Shown here piece after piece: positions 1-12,300 of a stretch of 64,000 nucleotides of DNA. How positions within the stretch are numbered: position 1 is the first letter of the stretch; each line of letters starts with the position of its first letter. Where the stretch lies: NCBI GenBank assembly GCA_023362775.1, contig JALMGJ010000003.1:175560774-175624773 (forward strand), written 5' to 3'. The translations under genes were made by a program, and so were the position numbers. The notes under the pieces were generated by a model, which saw only the letters and a list, made by a program, of their open reading frames with translations, had not been told where the DNA came from and searched no databases. Origin of the DNA: Charina bottae (lineage: Eukaryota > Chordata > Lepidosauria > Squamata > Charinaidae).

Positions 1-254
1 TGCTTGTCTTCACAGTATATCCTTAAAATAAAGAACAATGCTAGATCACAGTGTAAATATGCTGCTTATTCTATACCACAATAATTTGTTTGCTTATCAA
101 TCTAATGCTTTTCAAAATTATTTAAAATCTATGAATAATCACATGCAATTCTACTGGGTCTGAACATATAGATCCTAGAGATAGACCATTCATTAGTGGA
201 TTTTTATCCTCCTCACCATTTTGCAGTAATTGCTTTCAAACCTTAGCTACTCAC

Positions 255-328
255 CTGTAAGCATATATGTTGTGAGTAGCACTGGCTATTTTCTTATTTT
301 TGTACAACTCAGCAAGAATAGTTTTCAC
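255..328 (-). CDS. IMPACT: IMPACT exon 8
   Basis: 74 bp; encodes VKTILAELYKNKKIASATHN and IYAY. Acceptor CCAAG, donor GTGAGT. It is the last exon visible; family proteins have about 100 further residues, in exons beyond the left edge. Confidence 0.95.
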
Positions 329-3300
329 CTTGGAAGAAAAATAAAATTTCAGCCAATTATTAGGATTTATATGCTTTACTTGAAGATCTTGCAAACTCCT
401 TACTGATGCTTAATTCTTGTATATTTGAATGTAATTAAATAAAACTTTCAATTTGAGAATACAGAATGCATATTTCAGCCAACATACTCTCTTTCTCTAA
501 GAATAAAATATAGAAAAACAAGATATATCATAAACACTTCTACTTAAAAGAAAATGACACGGGATTCAATGGTACATGTGTCTGAGCACTATGCTTGGGA
601 AAAGTTTGGAAGTACAAAAATTGTAATTTTATAGATGGAAAGAATATAATTCCCATCTGATCTGGGAGACTGGCTTAAATGCTCAAGGAAATTAATATAT
701 TAGTAATGAAACCCCAAGAACTACATACTTCAGAAAGTCCTGCTGCTGCCCCCAATCTTTTCAAAGTCAACTAAGAGAACCATGGAGAAAAGCCACCGTT
801 CTGAGATTGCTATCCTCTAATTATTATGAATTGGGATGGAAAAGGAAGAAAAGTATCTGCAGATTTCCTGGGTTATAGAAATATTACTGTTATGGTTTGA
901 TATCTTTACCATAACCAATCCATTTGTAGTTAATTCCATCCTTTCCTTCCTGAGGGAAGAGCCTGAGACTTGGATTGAATCAACAATGGTTAATTTATAG
1001 AGATTGTACTTTCTAGCCATTTTGAGAATCAATCTTGGCTGATAATTCGGGCATAAACATAGGCTTGAATTCTAACTTCCTTCCCATCAGTAGAAAAGAG
1101 TTCACAGAGTAGAGTTTTCCCCTATATCGCTCCTTTTGGGGCTCTGCTTCTAAGATTTGGTAAATCCTTAGGAACAGATGATGCAAGAGACAACAGGGAG
1201 ATGACAAATCCCCAGAAGTAACACTTCCCCTTATCTGAACTGAGTAGGAATGTAGGATGCAAGGTATTTATAATTATATTAAATAGGCATTATGGATAAT
1301 GCCTGGATTAAGCAGGCAAAAATGTAGAACAGCAAAAAATTGTGGAAAGAGATATAAAAACAAGACAGGGATATCAGCTGATGATTATTTTAATATACAT
1401 AGAAAATAGAGCAGCTTTCAGATACAACATTAAATGGTAGAAAATAAAATTACCAATATTGTCATCACAACAATAAATTGATTCTCATCAGACACTACAA
1501 CAAAGCACTCCCCAATCTACAGAAACTCAAAGGGCTCTTGGTATAAGAAGATGGAATTTGAAACTCAAAGGGCCCTTGGTATAAGATGAAATATGAAGCA
1601 GCAGTATTAAATTAGCAGCCTTAATCAGAGTGTGATCTTTGGCATTCAATTTGTTTCCAATTGTTGGGTTGGATCTAGATTTAGGCCTAGTTAAGAGTAC
1701 ACTTACCAAAATCAGTAAATCTACTATTAGTCTGACTAACCCACTAGTGATACCTTAGTTCAGGGCTTTCCAAAGTTTTCCCGCGGCGACACACCAACCG
1801 CCGTCGGGAAAACCCGGAAGTGCCGCCATTGCGGCAGCGCGCAAAAACCTGGAAGCACTGCTGCCGCTTTCAGGTTTTTGCGCGCCGCCGTTGGTGTGTC
1901 GCCGCAGGGAAACCCAGAAGCGCTGATGATGATCAGCGCTTCCGGGTTGTGTGGCGACACACCAGACTGTGTGTGGCGACACACTTTCGTGTGGCAACAC
2001 ACAGTTTGGAAAGCTCTGCCTTAGTTGCTATATCCTGTAGTGCCTTTCTTCTAAGAAATAACTTTTTTGCATCCTGCCTAGTAAATTACAGAATCCCATG
2101 TGTTCACCTGTAGAAATAAAGAAGTCTTTTCTGACACACTTTTTCAATTGTCTGCATTATAGTCACTAAAGAATTCAGTAAAGAATTAGGCAGTAATTTA
2201 TCACTTGTTTTTTTCCTGTCTCTCTTAAATATAGTAACAATTGTTTTATTCTAATCAGAGAGATTACATTTCCCTATAATAAATAAATGCTGGGTAAAGA
2301 AACAGTTTTAATAAACAATGCATAATTAATACCACTTTAAGCAAAACAATATTAAAGCTCTGAGAGCTTGAGAAAACATGTCTGGCAAGTGAACAGCATT
2401 TAATTCAAAAGAAAAAAAGTCATTCCTCTAGAGTTCTCAAAATACATCTTCAATATTTATCTTCGCTGTATTTCCATTATCTCAAGGCAAATTCACTTAC
2501 TATGTCAGTGAGAAGAACACTGCTGAAGTATATCTCATACTTCATAGCACCTTAAAGACAAGTTTCTTCCAATAACTCTCATAAAAATCTCTCTCTCTCT
2601 TCCTACTCTTGATCTGAGCTAAAAGGCCAAGACAAGTGCCAAAGGAGGGTAATGTAGGTAAATAAACAGTGCTGTAATTGCCTAGAAAATTAGAAACATC
2701 GGAGGTAAATTCCAGGCAAAAATGGGTATGATCAAAAACAAAGATGGCAAGGACCTAACAGAAGCAGAAGAGATCAAGAAAAGGTGGCAAGAATATACGG
2801 AAGATCTGTATAGGAAGGATAATAGTATTGGAGATAGCTTTGACGGCGTGGTCAGTGAGTTAGAGCCAGACATCCTGAAGAGTGAGGTTGAATGGGCCTT
2901 AAGAAGCATTGCTAATAACAAGGCAGCAGGAGACGACGGTATCCCAGCTGAACTGTTTAAAATCTTGCAAGATGATGCTTTCAAGGTGATGCATGCCATA
3001 TGCCAGCAAATTTGGAAAACACAAGAATGGCCATCAGATTGGAAAAAATCAACTTATATCCCCATACCAAAAAAGGGAAGCACTAAAGAATGTTCAAACT
3101 ATCGAACAGTGGCACTTATTTCACATGCCAGTAAGGTAATGCTCAAGATCTTGCAAGGTAGACTCCAGCAATTCATGGAGCGAGAATTGCCAGATGTACA
3201 AGCTGGGTTTAGAAAAGGCAGAGGAACTAGAGACCAAATTGCCAATATCCGCTGGATAATGGAGAAAGCCAGGGAATTTCAGAAAAACATCTATTTCTGT

Positions 3301-6300
3301 TTTATTGACTATTCTAAAGCCTTTGACTGTGTGGACTGTGTGGATCATAACAAATTGTGGCAAGTTCTTGGTGGTATGTGGATACCAAGTCATCTTGTCT
3401 GCCTCCTGAGGAATCTGTATAACGACCAAGTAGCAACGGTAAGAACAGAGCACGGAACAACGGACTGGTTTAAGATTGGGAAAGGAGTACGGCAGGGTTG
3501 TATACTCTCACCCTACCTATTCAACCTGTACGCAGAACACATCATGCGACATGCTGGGCTTGAGGAATCCAAGGCTGGAGTTAAAATCGCTGGAAGAAAC
3601 ATTAACAATCTCAGATATGCAGATGATACCACTTTGATGGCTGAAAGCGAGGAGGAGTTGAGGAGCCTTATGACGAAGGTGAAAGAAGAAAGTGCAAAAG
3701 CTGGGTTGCAGTTAAACCTCAAAAAAACCAAGATTATGGCAACAAGCTTGATTGATGACTGGCAAATAGAGGGAGAAAAAGTGGAGGCAGTGACAGACTT
3801 TGTATTTCTAGGCGCAAAGATTACTGCAGACGCTGACTGCAGCCAGGAAATCAGAAGACGTCTACTTCTTGGGAGGAGAGCAATGGCAAATCTTGATAAA
3901 ATAGTTAAGAGCAGAGACATCACACTGACAACAAAGGTCCGCATAGTTAAAGCAATGGTATTCCCTGTAGTAACCTATGGCTGCGAGAGCTGGACCATAA
4001 GGAAGGCTGAGCGAAGGAAGATAGATGCTTTTGAACTGTGGTGTTGGAGGAAAATTCTGAGAGTGCCTTGGACTGCAAGAAGATCAAACCAGTCCATACT
4101 CCAGGAAATCAAGCCAGACTGCTCACTTGAGGGAATGATATTAAAGGCAAAACTGAAGTACTTTGGCCACATAATGAGAAGACAGGATACCCTGGAGAAG
4201 AAGCTGATGCTAGGGAAAGTGGAAGGCAAAAGGAAGAGGGGCCGACCAAGGGCAAGATGGATGGATGGTATTCTGGAGGTGACGGACTCAACCATTGGGG
4301 AGCTGGGAATGGTGACGGCCGACAGAAAGCTCTGGCGTGGACTGGTCCATGAAGTCACGAAGAGTCGGAAACGACTGAACAGATAAACAACAATTGCCTA
4401 GTGCAGGGCTTTCCAAACTGTGTGTCACAACACGGTACTGTGTCGCCTGGGGGCCCAAGTGTGTCGTGCAACAACCCGGAAGCGCTGATGGCGCACCGCC
4501 GCTATGTGCGGCAGCGCACGCAGCAGCAGCGGGCCATCAGCGCTTCCGGGTTGTTGCGCGATACACCAGGACGCCACCGCTGCCGCCGCACCACACAAAA
4601 ACCCTGGAAGCACCGGCAGTGGCACTTCCAGGTTTTTGCGCGCCGGCCGTTGGTGTGTTGCCAAAAGTTTGGAAAGCCCTGGCCTAGTGGTTCACTTTCA
4701 GAAAACAAAAATGTTCTACAACACACATAAAAGGGAATAAACTGGAAAACCATGAGACACATGCATGAGGAAAAGCACAATGTATGAAAAAATATGAATG
4801 TAATGGAACTTACTCCAAAACACACTACAGGTGGGCAATCCATGGTCTTCTAGATATTGGTGGACTCCAATCAACATAAACCTTAACCACAGTAGTTATG
4901 GATGATGGATATTGAGGTCCAACAACTTGAGGAAAACCAGGGATCCCCCATTCCTAATGGATGGGAGCTTCATACATATATTTTATCTGCCCAACCCATG
5001 ATGTTATCTATCTGTGTGATTGTTGTATAACCACAAGTGAGATGATGTGGGACCCTTTAGTAACGAAGACTCAGTGGAGGTAGATAAGCTGGCATTGTCC
5101 AGATCTTTGAATGATAACTTGCAAAATTGCCTGTTAAAATAGCTGGATCCACCCAGTTACCTTCCTGTCATGACTAATAATGAGGCAATCCAGATATCAG
5201 ACCAACATTAAAAATGATGCAACTCTATTTTATTGTTACAGGATAGATAAAAATTGCTTAATATGAAAAAGTACTTAGTATAAATGCAATTCAGATGTTA
5301 GTTAGAAGTTGGCTTTCCATAGATTTAATGTGGATGTTACACTTATGCACCCAAGGTGAGTTTTGGAGAAAAAGGAGGTAGAAAGTCATGGTGTTTGCGA
5401 GCTGTCTCAAGATAATATTCTCTAGTTAGCAGGTAGTGCCTAAATGTTTGGTTTTTGTTATGTCATTTTATACATTAACACACTTGGAAAGAAGTCCTGT
5501 GCTGTCTGTATTGGTGCACACCAAGGTAGATGTCATACTCTGTCCTCATGAGTACTTTGCCACATTGTTGTGTCTCCCTTTCGCACAGCATTCAGAGACA
5601 GTTCTTTATTCAGTCTTGTTACCCTGCCCATTCCATAGGCCGATATCTTTTATAAGATAATAGAAGCTTCTGACTGGTTCCCTCTGCTTGTCTATGAGTT
5701 GGTCCAGGAATTTAATATTTGTTTCAGCAGTATTAAGGCTCTTAATATTCCAAACTATTATTTTCTCTCAGCTCTTATCCATCATTCTTGTCTAGCATCC
5801 ATGTGTTAGCATGTTTTCAGCCTTCTCTAGCCTCATTCTGATCTTGTTTCAGCCTATATCAAATCTTTAATTCATTTTCCATTCACATACTAATAGGTCT
5901 ATCCATAAAGAAATTATATAGATAGTGTAAGTTGCCAAAGAGTAAGCTAAATTTACAATGCACCAATTTGTCCTTTCTTGATACCACACTTCCCACAGAT
6001 TTGCATAGGTTACAAGCAAAGAACCCAAGTGCTACTTTCACTTTCAGTTGTTTGTCAGTCAACATAATGCATCAATATAGTATTTTATTACTTTTCCCCA
6101 GCAGCATGACCCTATTTTCAAACCAAGGACTGTTTTCAAATCTACACAATCAAGGAACTCCTCCTTCATAACAACTTACCCATAAGATCACTCAACCTGA
6201 GAAAAACAACTATTATAACATACCACTGTTTACAGACATTAGAGCCAAAAACTAAATCAAAATCTCCACAATATGTGAACTTATCCAAGCATTTTTACCA

Positions 6301-9300
6301 AGTTACCCAAATTACCAAACATTTTTCTTACACAACCACCTTGCATTCAAAATTTCCTATCTCATTCATTTGACCCTTCAAATAACTTTATTATACCAAT
6401 ATTTTGGCATAGGTAATAGATTATCTATATCTTGAATGCAAACAGTTCTTTGGTGTTGCTTCAGTCAATTCATCTAGACATGAATACGCTGAATCCATCT
6501 ATATAACCTATTGGGTAACATAATGACATGATTGATTGAAAACAGGCTTTACTAACCTGTTTGAGGCACACAACAGGTGCTAAATGTGCCTGGAATGTGC
6601 TCCTTCGATCTGTAATTGGGGTTCCATGATAAATTGGAGGTAACTCGTCATCTGAAAATTTAAGAATTCAGATTTTGTGCAAGGATGGCTTATTGAACTT
6701 TCTACCTAATTCAAGTAGAATTTTGAATGCTTCTGCTAAACTGATACTTCTCCTCACAACTATTATCTCTGTGCCCTTTAAATCTTAACAATAAACAATG
6801 ATTTCTAGTCATGTTCATCAATCTTTATAGTTTTCGTTTCCTATGGCTTATTGATTTCAAGGGTTTAATCCTGTTTTTCAGGTCAAATGCAAAGCACGGG
6901 TTGCCTAAAACTAGGAAACAAGATAGAATAATGCAAAGAGACTGTACAAGTAAAGATTCACACTTGGTTCATATAATCTAATCACCAATATCTCATTGTA
7001 CTATTTACAAAGAACCAAGATAACTAGAGATTCCTTCATCTTAGAATCCTGTTGTTTGTTCTTATCTCATTTCAACTGGCACTGAGATCTTGGAAACAGA
7101 CATAGTTGCCTAGAGTCTTGTGCATTATGAAGTTTCTCCTCCAAATCAAATCCAAAGCATTGAACAATCTTAACAAATATCTGAGATGTGGATATATAAG
7201 CAACTATAAGAATTGGAATCCTATGCAGTCAGGACTGCAGATCCCAAAGAGGTATTTATTCAACTATTTCCCCAATTCAGATATCCAAATCTGACCTGCG
7301 GACATAGGGAAGAGGGCCAGAGGAAACTGCATGACCCTGTCACACCTTTCTACAATGGCAGAACATATGTTTGAGAAGAGGTCCATGGCCATCCCATTAT
7401 TGGAAAAAAACCCTTCTCATTACCTAATGACCAAGGTAATCTGTGTTAATAATACAAGACTAGATGAACCAGTGACTTGTCTTAGTATAAAGCAACTTCT
7501 CATTTTCTTCATAGGGGCTTCATGTTATCATATCCCTTGAGATGTTTTTGCTCTTTATTGTTATATAAGATTAAGTGAAATATAATGGGACAGCAATAGC
7601 AATTTTACCTTCTTTTTTTTCAGACAGATCGAAATTCAACATTACAGCTGTACAATCTGGAAGAGGTTGATATTCCAGTGAAAATTCTTCTTCATAGTCC
7701 ACATCTGTTTCTTCTGTAATTTTTTTATTATCTGGCCCTACTGGTATAAAATCAATGCTAGTTTTAACTACTTAAATGGCAAGAACTCTAGAGAAATCAA
7801 TATTAAAATTCCATTTCCATCCTATTTTGCCAAATACACCTTTATGCAATTTTCACACTTAATGACCTACAGGTTGCTTGTACTGACACCTGAGTGTTTT
7901 CTATCAAAGTTGAAATATGCAATGTTCCATATCTATCTATCTACCTACCTACCTACCTATGGAATGCAACAATTTTGCATATTTTATCAGGGGATAAAAA
8001 TAACACAGCAAGTATAAGCAAGTATCTCACCTGCTTGTTCTCTGCTATCTATCTCCCCATCTCTCCGTTGGGGGAGATGGGCGGTTATATAAATTAAATA
8101 AATAAATAAATAAATAAATCTAAAACTGCAACACTCACAACATGCACATAAACATGACCGTGTGTCAATACTAAAATGACACTATGCAGATCATACATAG
8201 AAACTAAAATACAGATAAGTGCACAGACAAGATAGCAAATATTTAAAAGTGAAACAGTTTGGCCCATTTACCATGTTGCCATAATGTTCCTCATATTGCT
8301 ACATTTCATTTTATCCATGAATATCTTCTACTTATTTTCAATTACACGCCAATTCCCTGATATATAATGAGGCCAAACAACACATAGCACATTACCTGAT
8401 TCAGATGACTGGGATTTTTCTATCAAAACTTCACGTATCTTCTCCACCCACAAATAAAGGATGCTTTCGCCAAGGTTCTGTCTGAAACACGCCAATTACA
8501 GACAATATGTCAAGCAGCTCTTGATTTAAAAATAGTCTATTGAGTCTATTCAGGCCACTCAGCATGGGTTCAACTTACTAGAAGCTTTAGAAGGCACGGT
8601 TGTGCTACACCAAGCACAGGAGTTTGTTACAATCTCTCTTTATTAAATGCAATTATCACCATGTAACATTAAGAGGGCTTGTGAAAGCAATTTGGGATAG
8701 GCAGAGTGCCTTGTTGCAGAAATCTACAAAATTTATCTGACATGCATTTTGAGCATGTAGATTTCTGGATCCCAAACATTATTCTTAAAGCAATTATCCT
8801 GACCATGCAAGAAAAGAGGCCCATTCTCCCCACATAAAATCCAGGTATCTCAATTTTCAGGAAACAGATCTGTTTTACTATACCAAGGGTCGGAAATGGC
8901 GGCTCGCGAGCCACATGCGGCTCTTTGGCCCCTTGAGTGTGGCTCTTCCGCAGCTGAACTCACCCCCGCCCCTTCCACGTGATTGGATCCCGCCCCCAAA
9001 CTCTTACGCTCTTACACGCTCTCGCTCTCCAAGGCCGGGGCCACCCGCAGCCGCCCACACCTCGCGCACAGCCCGCGGGGCTCTCTGCCGCTCCCTTCGA
9101 CGGAGGAGGGACCGGCGTGCCTTGGGAGCTGCTGCTGGCGGCATGTCTGGGCGAGGCACGCGGGCGGAGCTGCCCGTCTGGCACTTGGGCGCTCCCGAGC
9201 CTCTTCCCTTCTCCCTCGCCACGTTCGGGCGTTGAGGCCAGGTAAAGCCGGGTGGTCGCGCAGGGGCGAGGCGAGGAGTCCCGCTCCTGCGCCTACCACC

Positions 9301-12300
9301 ACATCCGTCCGTTCCCGGCCTCTCTCCCCATATCCGGCGGGTGCCCATGCCAGAATCCCCGCGACCCGGAGGCAGCGACTGCTCGGAGGGCCCCAGCGAG
9401 AAGAGGCGCGTGATCCCTGGTGGATCCCTTCGAGGGGCCGCTTTCCTCCCAAGGAGGCCTCGACGGCGCACCCTCCCGCCCCATCAATCCCCCCACCCCG
9501 CCGTTGGGCGTCAGAGGCTGAAAGGATGTGGCAGGAACGGCCCTGGAAAGCGGGGCCTGCGGAGCACCACCTTTGGGGAGGAGGGTCCAGCCGGCGAGCA
9601 ATGGCGGCACCGGAGTTTTCGCCGGAGCGCTGTCTGTCGGGAGAGAAAAGCAGCCACCGCACAGGCCCGCTTAAAAAACCACCACCCCGAAACCGCTTTC
9701 GAGCCGCCTCTCCGGAGGGTCCCTGCGGTCCCGCCGGGTGCACCCCCCCACCCCGCCGTTCGGCGTCCTCTCCCCCCGCTAACCCGAGCCCTGCGGCGGC
9801 CGGGGGAAGCCGAGCCAGGCGGGGGTGCAGCGGGCCCAGCGGCGCGCTGAGGGCGAAGAGCCGCCTGCTCTCCCCTTGGCCGCCTCCGGTCGCTACAGTC
9901 GCCCCGCCGGAACGGAGCCTGGCTTGGCTCCCCCGGCCACCGCAGGGCTCGGGTTAGCGGGGGGAGAGGACACCGAACGGCGGGGTGGGGGGGTGCACCC
10001 GGTGGGACCGCAGGGACCCTCCGGAGAGGCGGCTCGAAAGCGGTTTCGGGGTGGTTGTTTTTTAAGCGGGCCTGTGCGGTGGCTGCTTTTCTCTCCCCAC
10101 AGACAGCGCGGGCGGGCGGGTCCTCTGGAAGGAGGCCGGCCGGAGTTCTGCTTGCAGCGGACGAGTTGCTGCTGGGCCGAGCAGATGCTTTTGAGACCTA
10201 ACGGCGGGGTTACATCGGGACCGAGTCCGGCCTATCCCCGGTCTGTGTCGCGTTAATGCCGCCCCCTTTCCCACCTGGGAGGCCAGCTTGCAGCGCAAAC
10301 GGCAGTCGCTTACTGAGCGAGTGCATTTTAAAATCTGCTTAACCACCCCACCCCCCCCCCGCACTTCTCCCTCTTTGAAAAAGGAAGGCCGGAAAAGCGC
10401 AGTTTCAGTCTTGCGTTAAAGGGAGAAGCTGCCCTTAATGACAAGGCCATTCAAGTTGGAGAAACCTCGCGGGATGGGCGGAATCGCTACACAAGCCACA
10501 CGCCCCATTTCGTTCCTCCTTCCCTATCGCTTAATTGCCAGGCGCTCCTCCGCTGGAAACCCCGCACTGTCTGTCGGTAGAGGAAAGCAGCCACCGCACG
10601 GGGGGGTGGTTAAGCAGATTTTAAAATGCACTCGCTCAGTAAGCGACTGCTGTTTGCGCTGCAAGCTGGCCTCCCAGGTGGGAAAGGGGGCGGCATTAAC
10701 GCGACACAGACCGGGGATAGGCCGGACTCGGTCCCGATGTAACCCCGCCGTTAGGTCTCAAAAGCATCTGCTCGGCCCAGCAGCAACTCGTCTGCTGCAA
10801 GCAGAACTCCGGCCGGCCTCCTTCCAGAGGACCCGCCCGCCCGCGCTGTCTGTGGGGAGAGAAAAGCAGCCACCGCACAGGCCCGCTTAAAAAACAACCA
10901 CCCCGAAACCGCTTTCGAGCCGCCTCTCCGGAGGGTCCCTGCGGTCCCGCCGGGTGCACCCCCCCACCCCGCCGTTCGGTGTCCTCTCCCCCCGCTAACC
11001 CGAGCCCTGCGGTGGCCTGGGGAGCCAAGCCAGGCTCCGTTCCGGCGGGGCGACTGTAGCGACCGGAGGCGGCCAAGGGGAGAGCAGGCGGCTCTTCGCC
11101 CTCAGCGCGCCGCTGGGCCCGCTGCACCCCCGCCTGGCTCGGCTTCCCCCGGGCGCCGCAGGGCTCGGGTTAGCGGGGGGAGAGGACGCCGAACGGCGGG
11201 GTGGGGGGGTGCACCCGGCGGGACCGCAGGGACCCTCCGGAGAGGCGGCTCGAAAGCGGTTTCGGGGTGGTGGTTTTTTAAGCGGGCCTGTGCGGTGGCT
11301 GCTTTTCTCTCCCGACAGACAGCGCTCCGGCGAAAACTCCGGTGCCGCCATTGCTCGCCGGCTGGACCCTCCTCCCCAAAGGTGGCGCTCCGCAGGCCCC
11401 GCTTTCCAGGGCCGTTCCTGCCACATCCTTTCAGCCTCTGACGCCCAACGGTGGGGTGGGGGGATTGATGGGGCGGGAGGGTGCGCCGTCGAGGCCTCCT
11501 TGGGAGGAAAGCGGGGAAGCCCCGCGGCCCCTCGAAGGGATCCACCGGGGATCACGCGCCTCTTCTCGCTGGGGCCCTCCGAGCAGTCGCTGCCTCCGGG
11601 TCGCGGGGATTCTGGCATGGGCACCCGCCGGATATGGGGAGAGAGGCCGGGAACGGACGGATGTGGCGGTAGGCGCAGGAGCGGGACTCCTCGCCTTGCC
11701 CCTGCGCGACCGCCCGGCTTTGCCTGGCCTCAACGCCCGAACGTGGCGAGGGAGAAGGGAAGAGGCTCGGGAGCGCCCAAGTGCCAGACGGGCAGCTTCG
11801 CCCGTGCGCCTCGCCCAGACATGCCGCCAGCAGCAGCTCCCAAGGCACGCCGGTCCCTCCTCCGTCGAAGGGAGCGGCAGAGAGGGTGGCCCCGGCCTTG
11901 GAGAGCTGGGGTGCAGGGGGACGGGAGCGTCGCCGGCAGCCCGCGAGGACCGGCCATGGAAGGTGAGCGAGGACCGGGGTGGCCGGCCAAGCGCAGCGCA
12001 GCCCTTCCACGCGATTGGATCCCGCCCCCAAACCCCGCCCCTTCCACGCGATTGGATCCCGCCCCCAAACCCCGCCCCCTTCCACGCGATTGGCTCCTGC
12101 CCGCAAACCTCGCCCCCTTCCACGCGATTGGCCCCCGCCCGCAAACCCCGCCCCCTGGCTCTCGAGCACTTAAAAATGTGCACGAGCATACCAAAATGGC
12201 TCTCGGCTCAAAAAGTTTGCCGACCCTTGTACTATACCTTTTGCATTATACTGCCACCTGCTGGAATTATGACTATTTAGATTTTAAAAAATACAAGTAC

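Noticed and set aside
8396..8481. Imprinting control by the GC-rich element in IMPACT
   Set aside because: Rodent Impact is imprinted with a CpG-rich intronic region, but nothing in this sequence shows methylation or parental effects, and the element is a transposon in a different intron.
9144..9160. MSGRG-like start resembling a histone N terminus
   Set aside because: Only five residues match and the following residues do not continue as any histone.
10438..10890. A transposase gene inside the 3.3-kb hAT-type element
   Set aside because: No hAT dimerisation or catalytic motif in any frame; the frame seen is the mirror image of the other arm.
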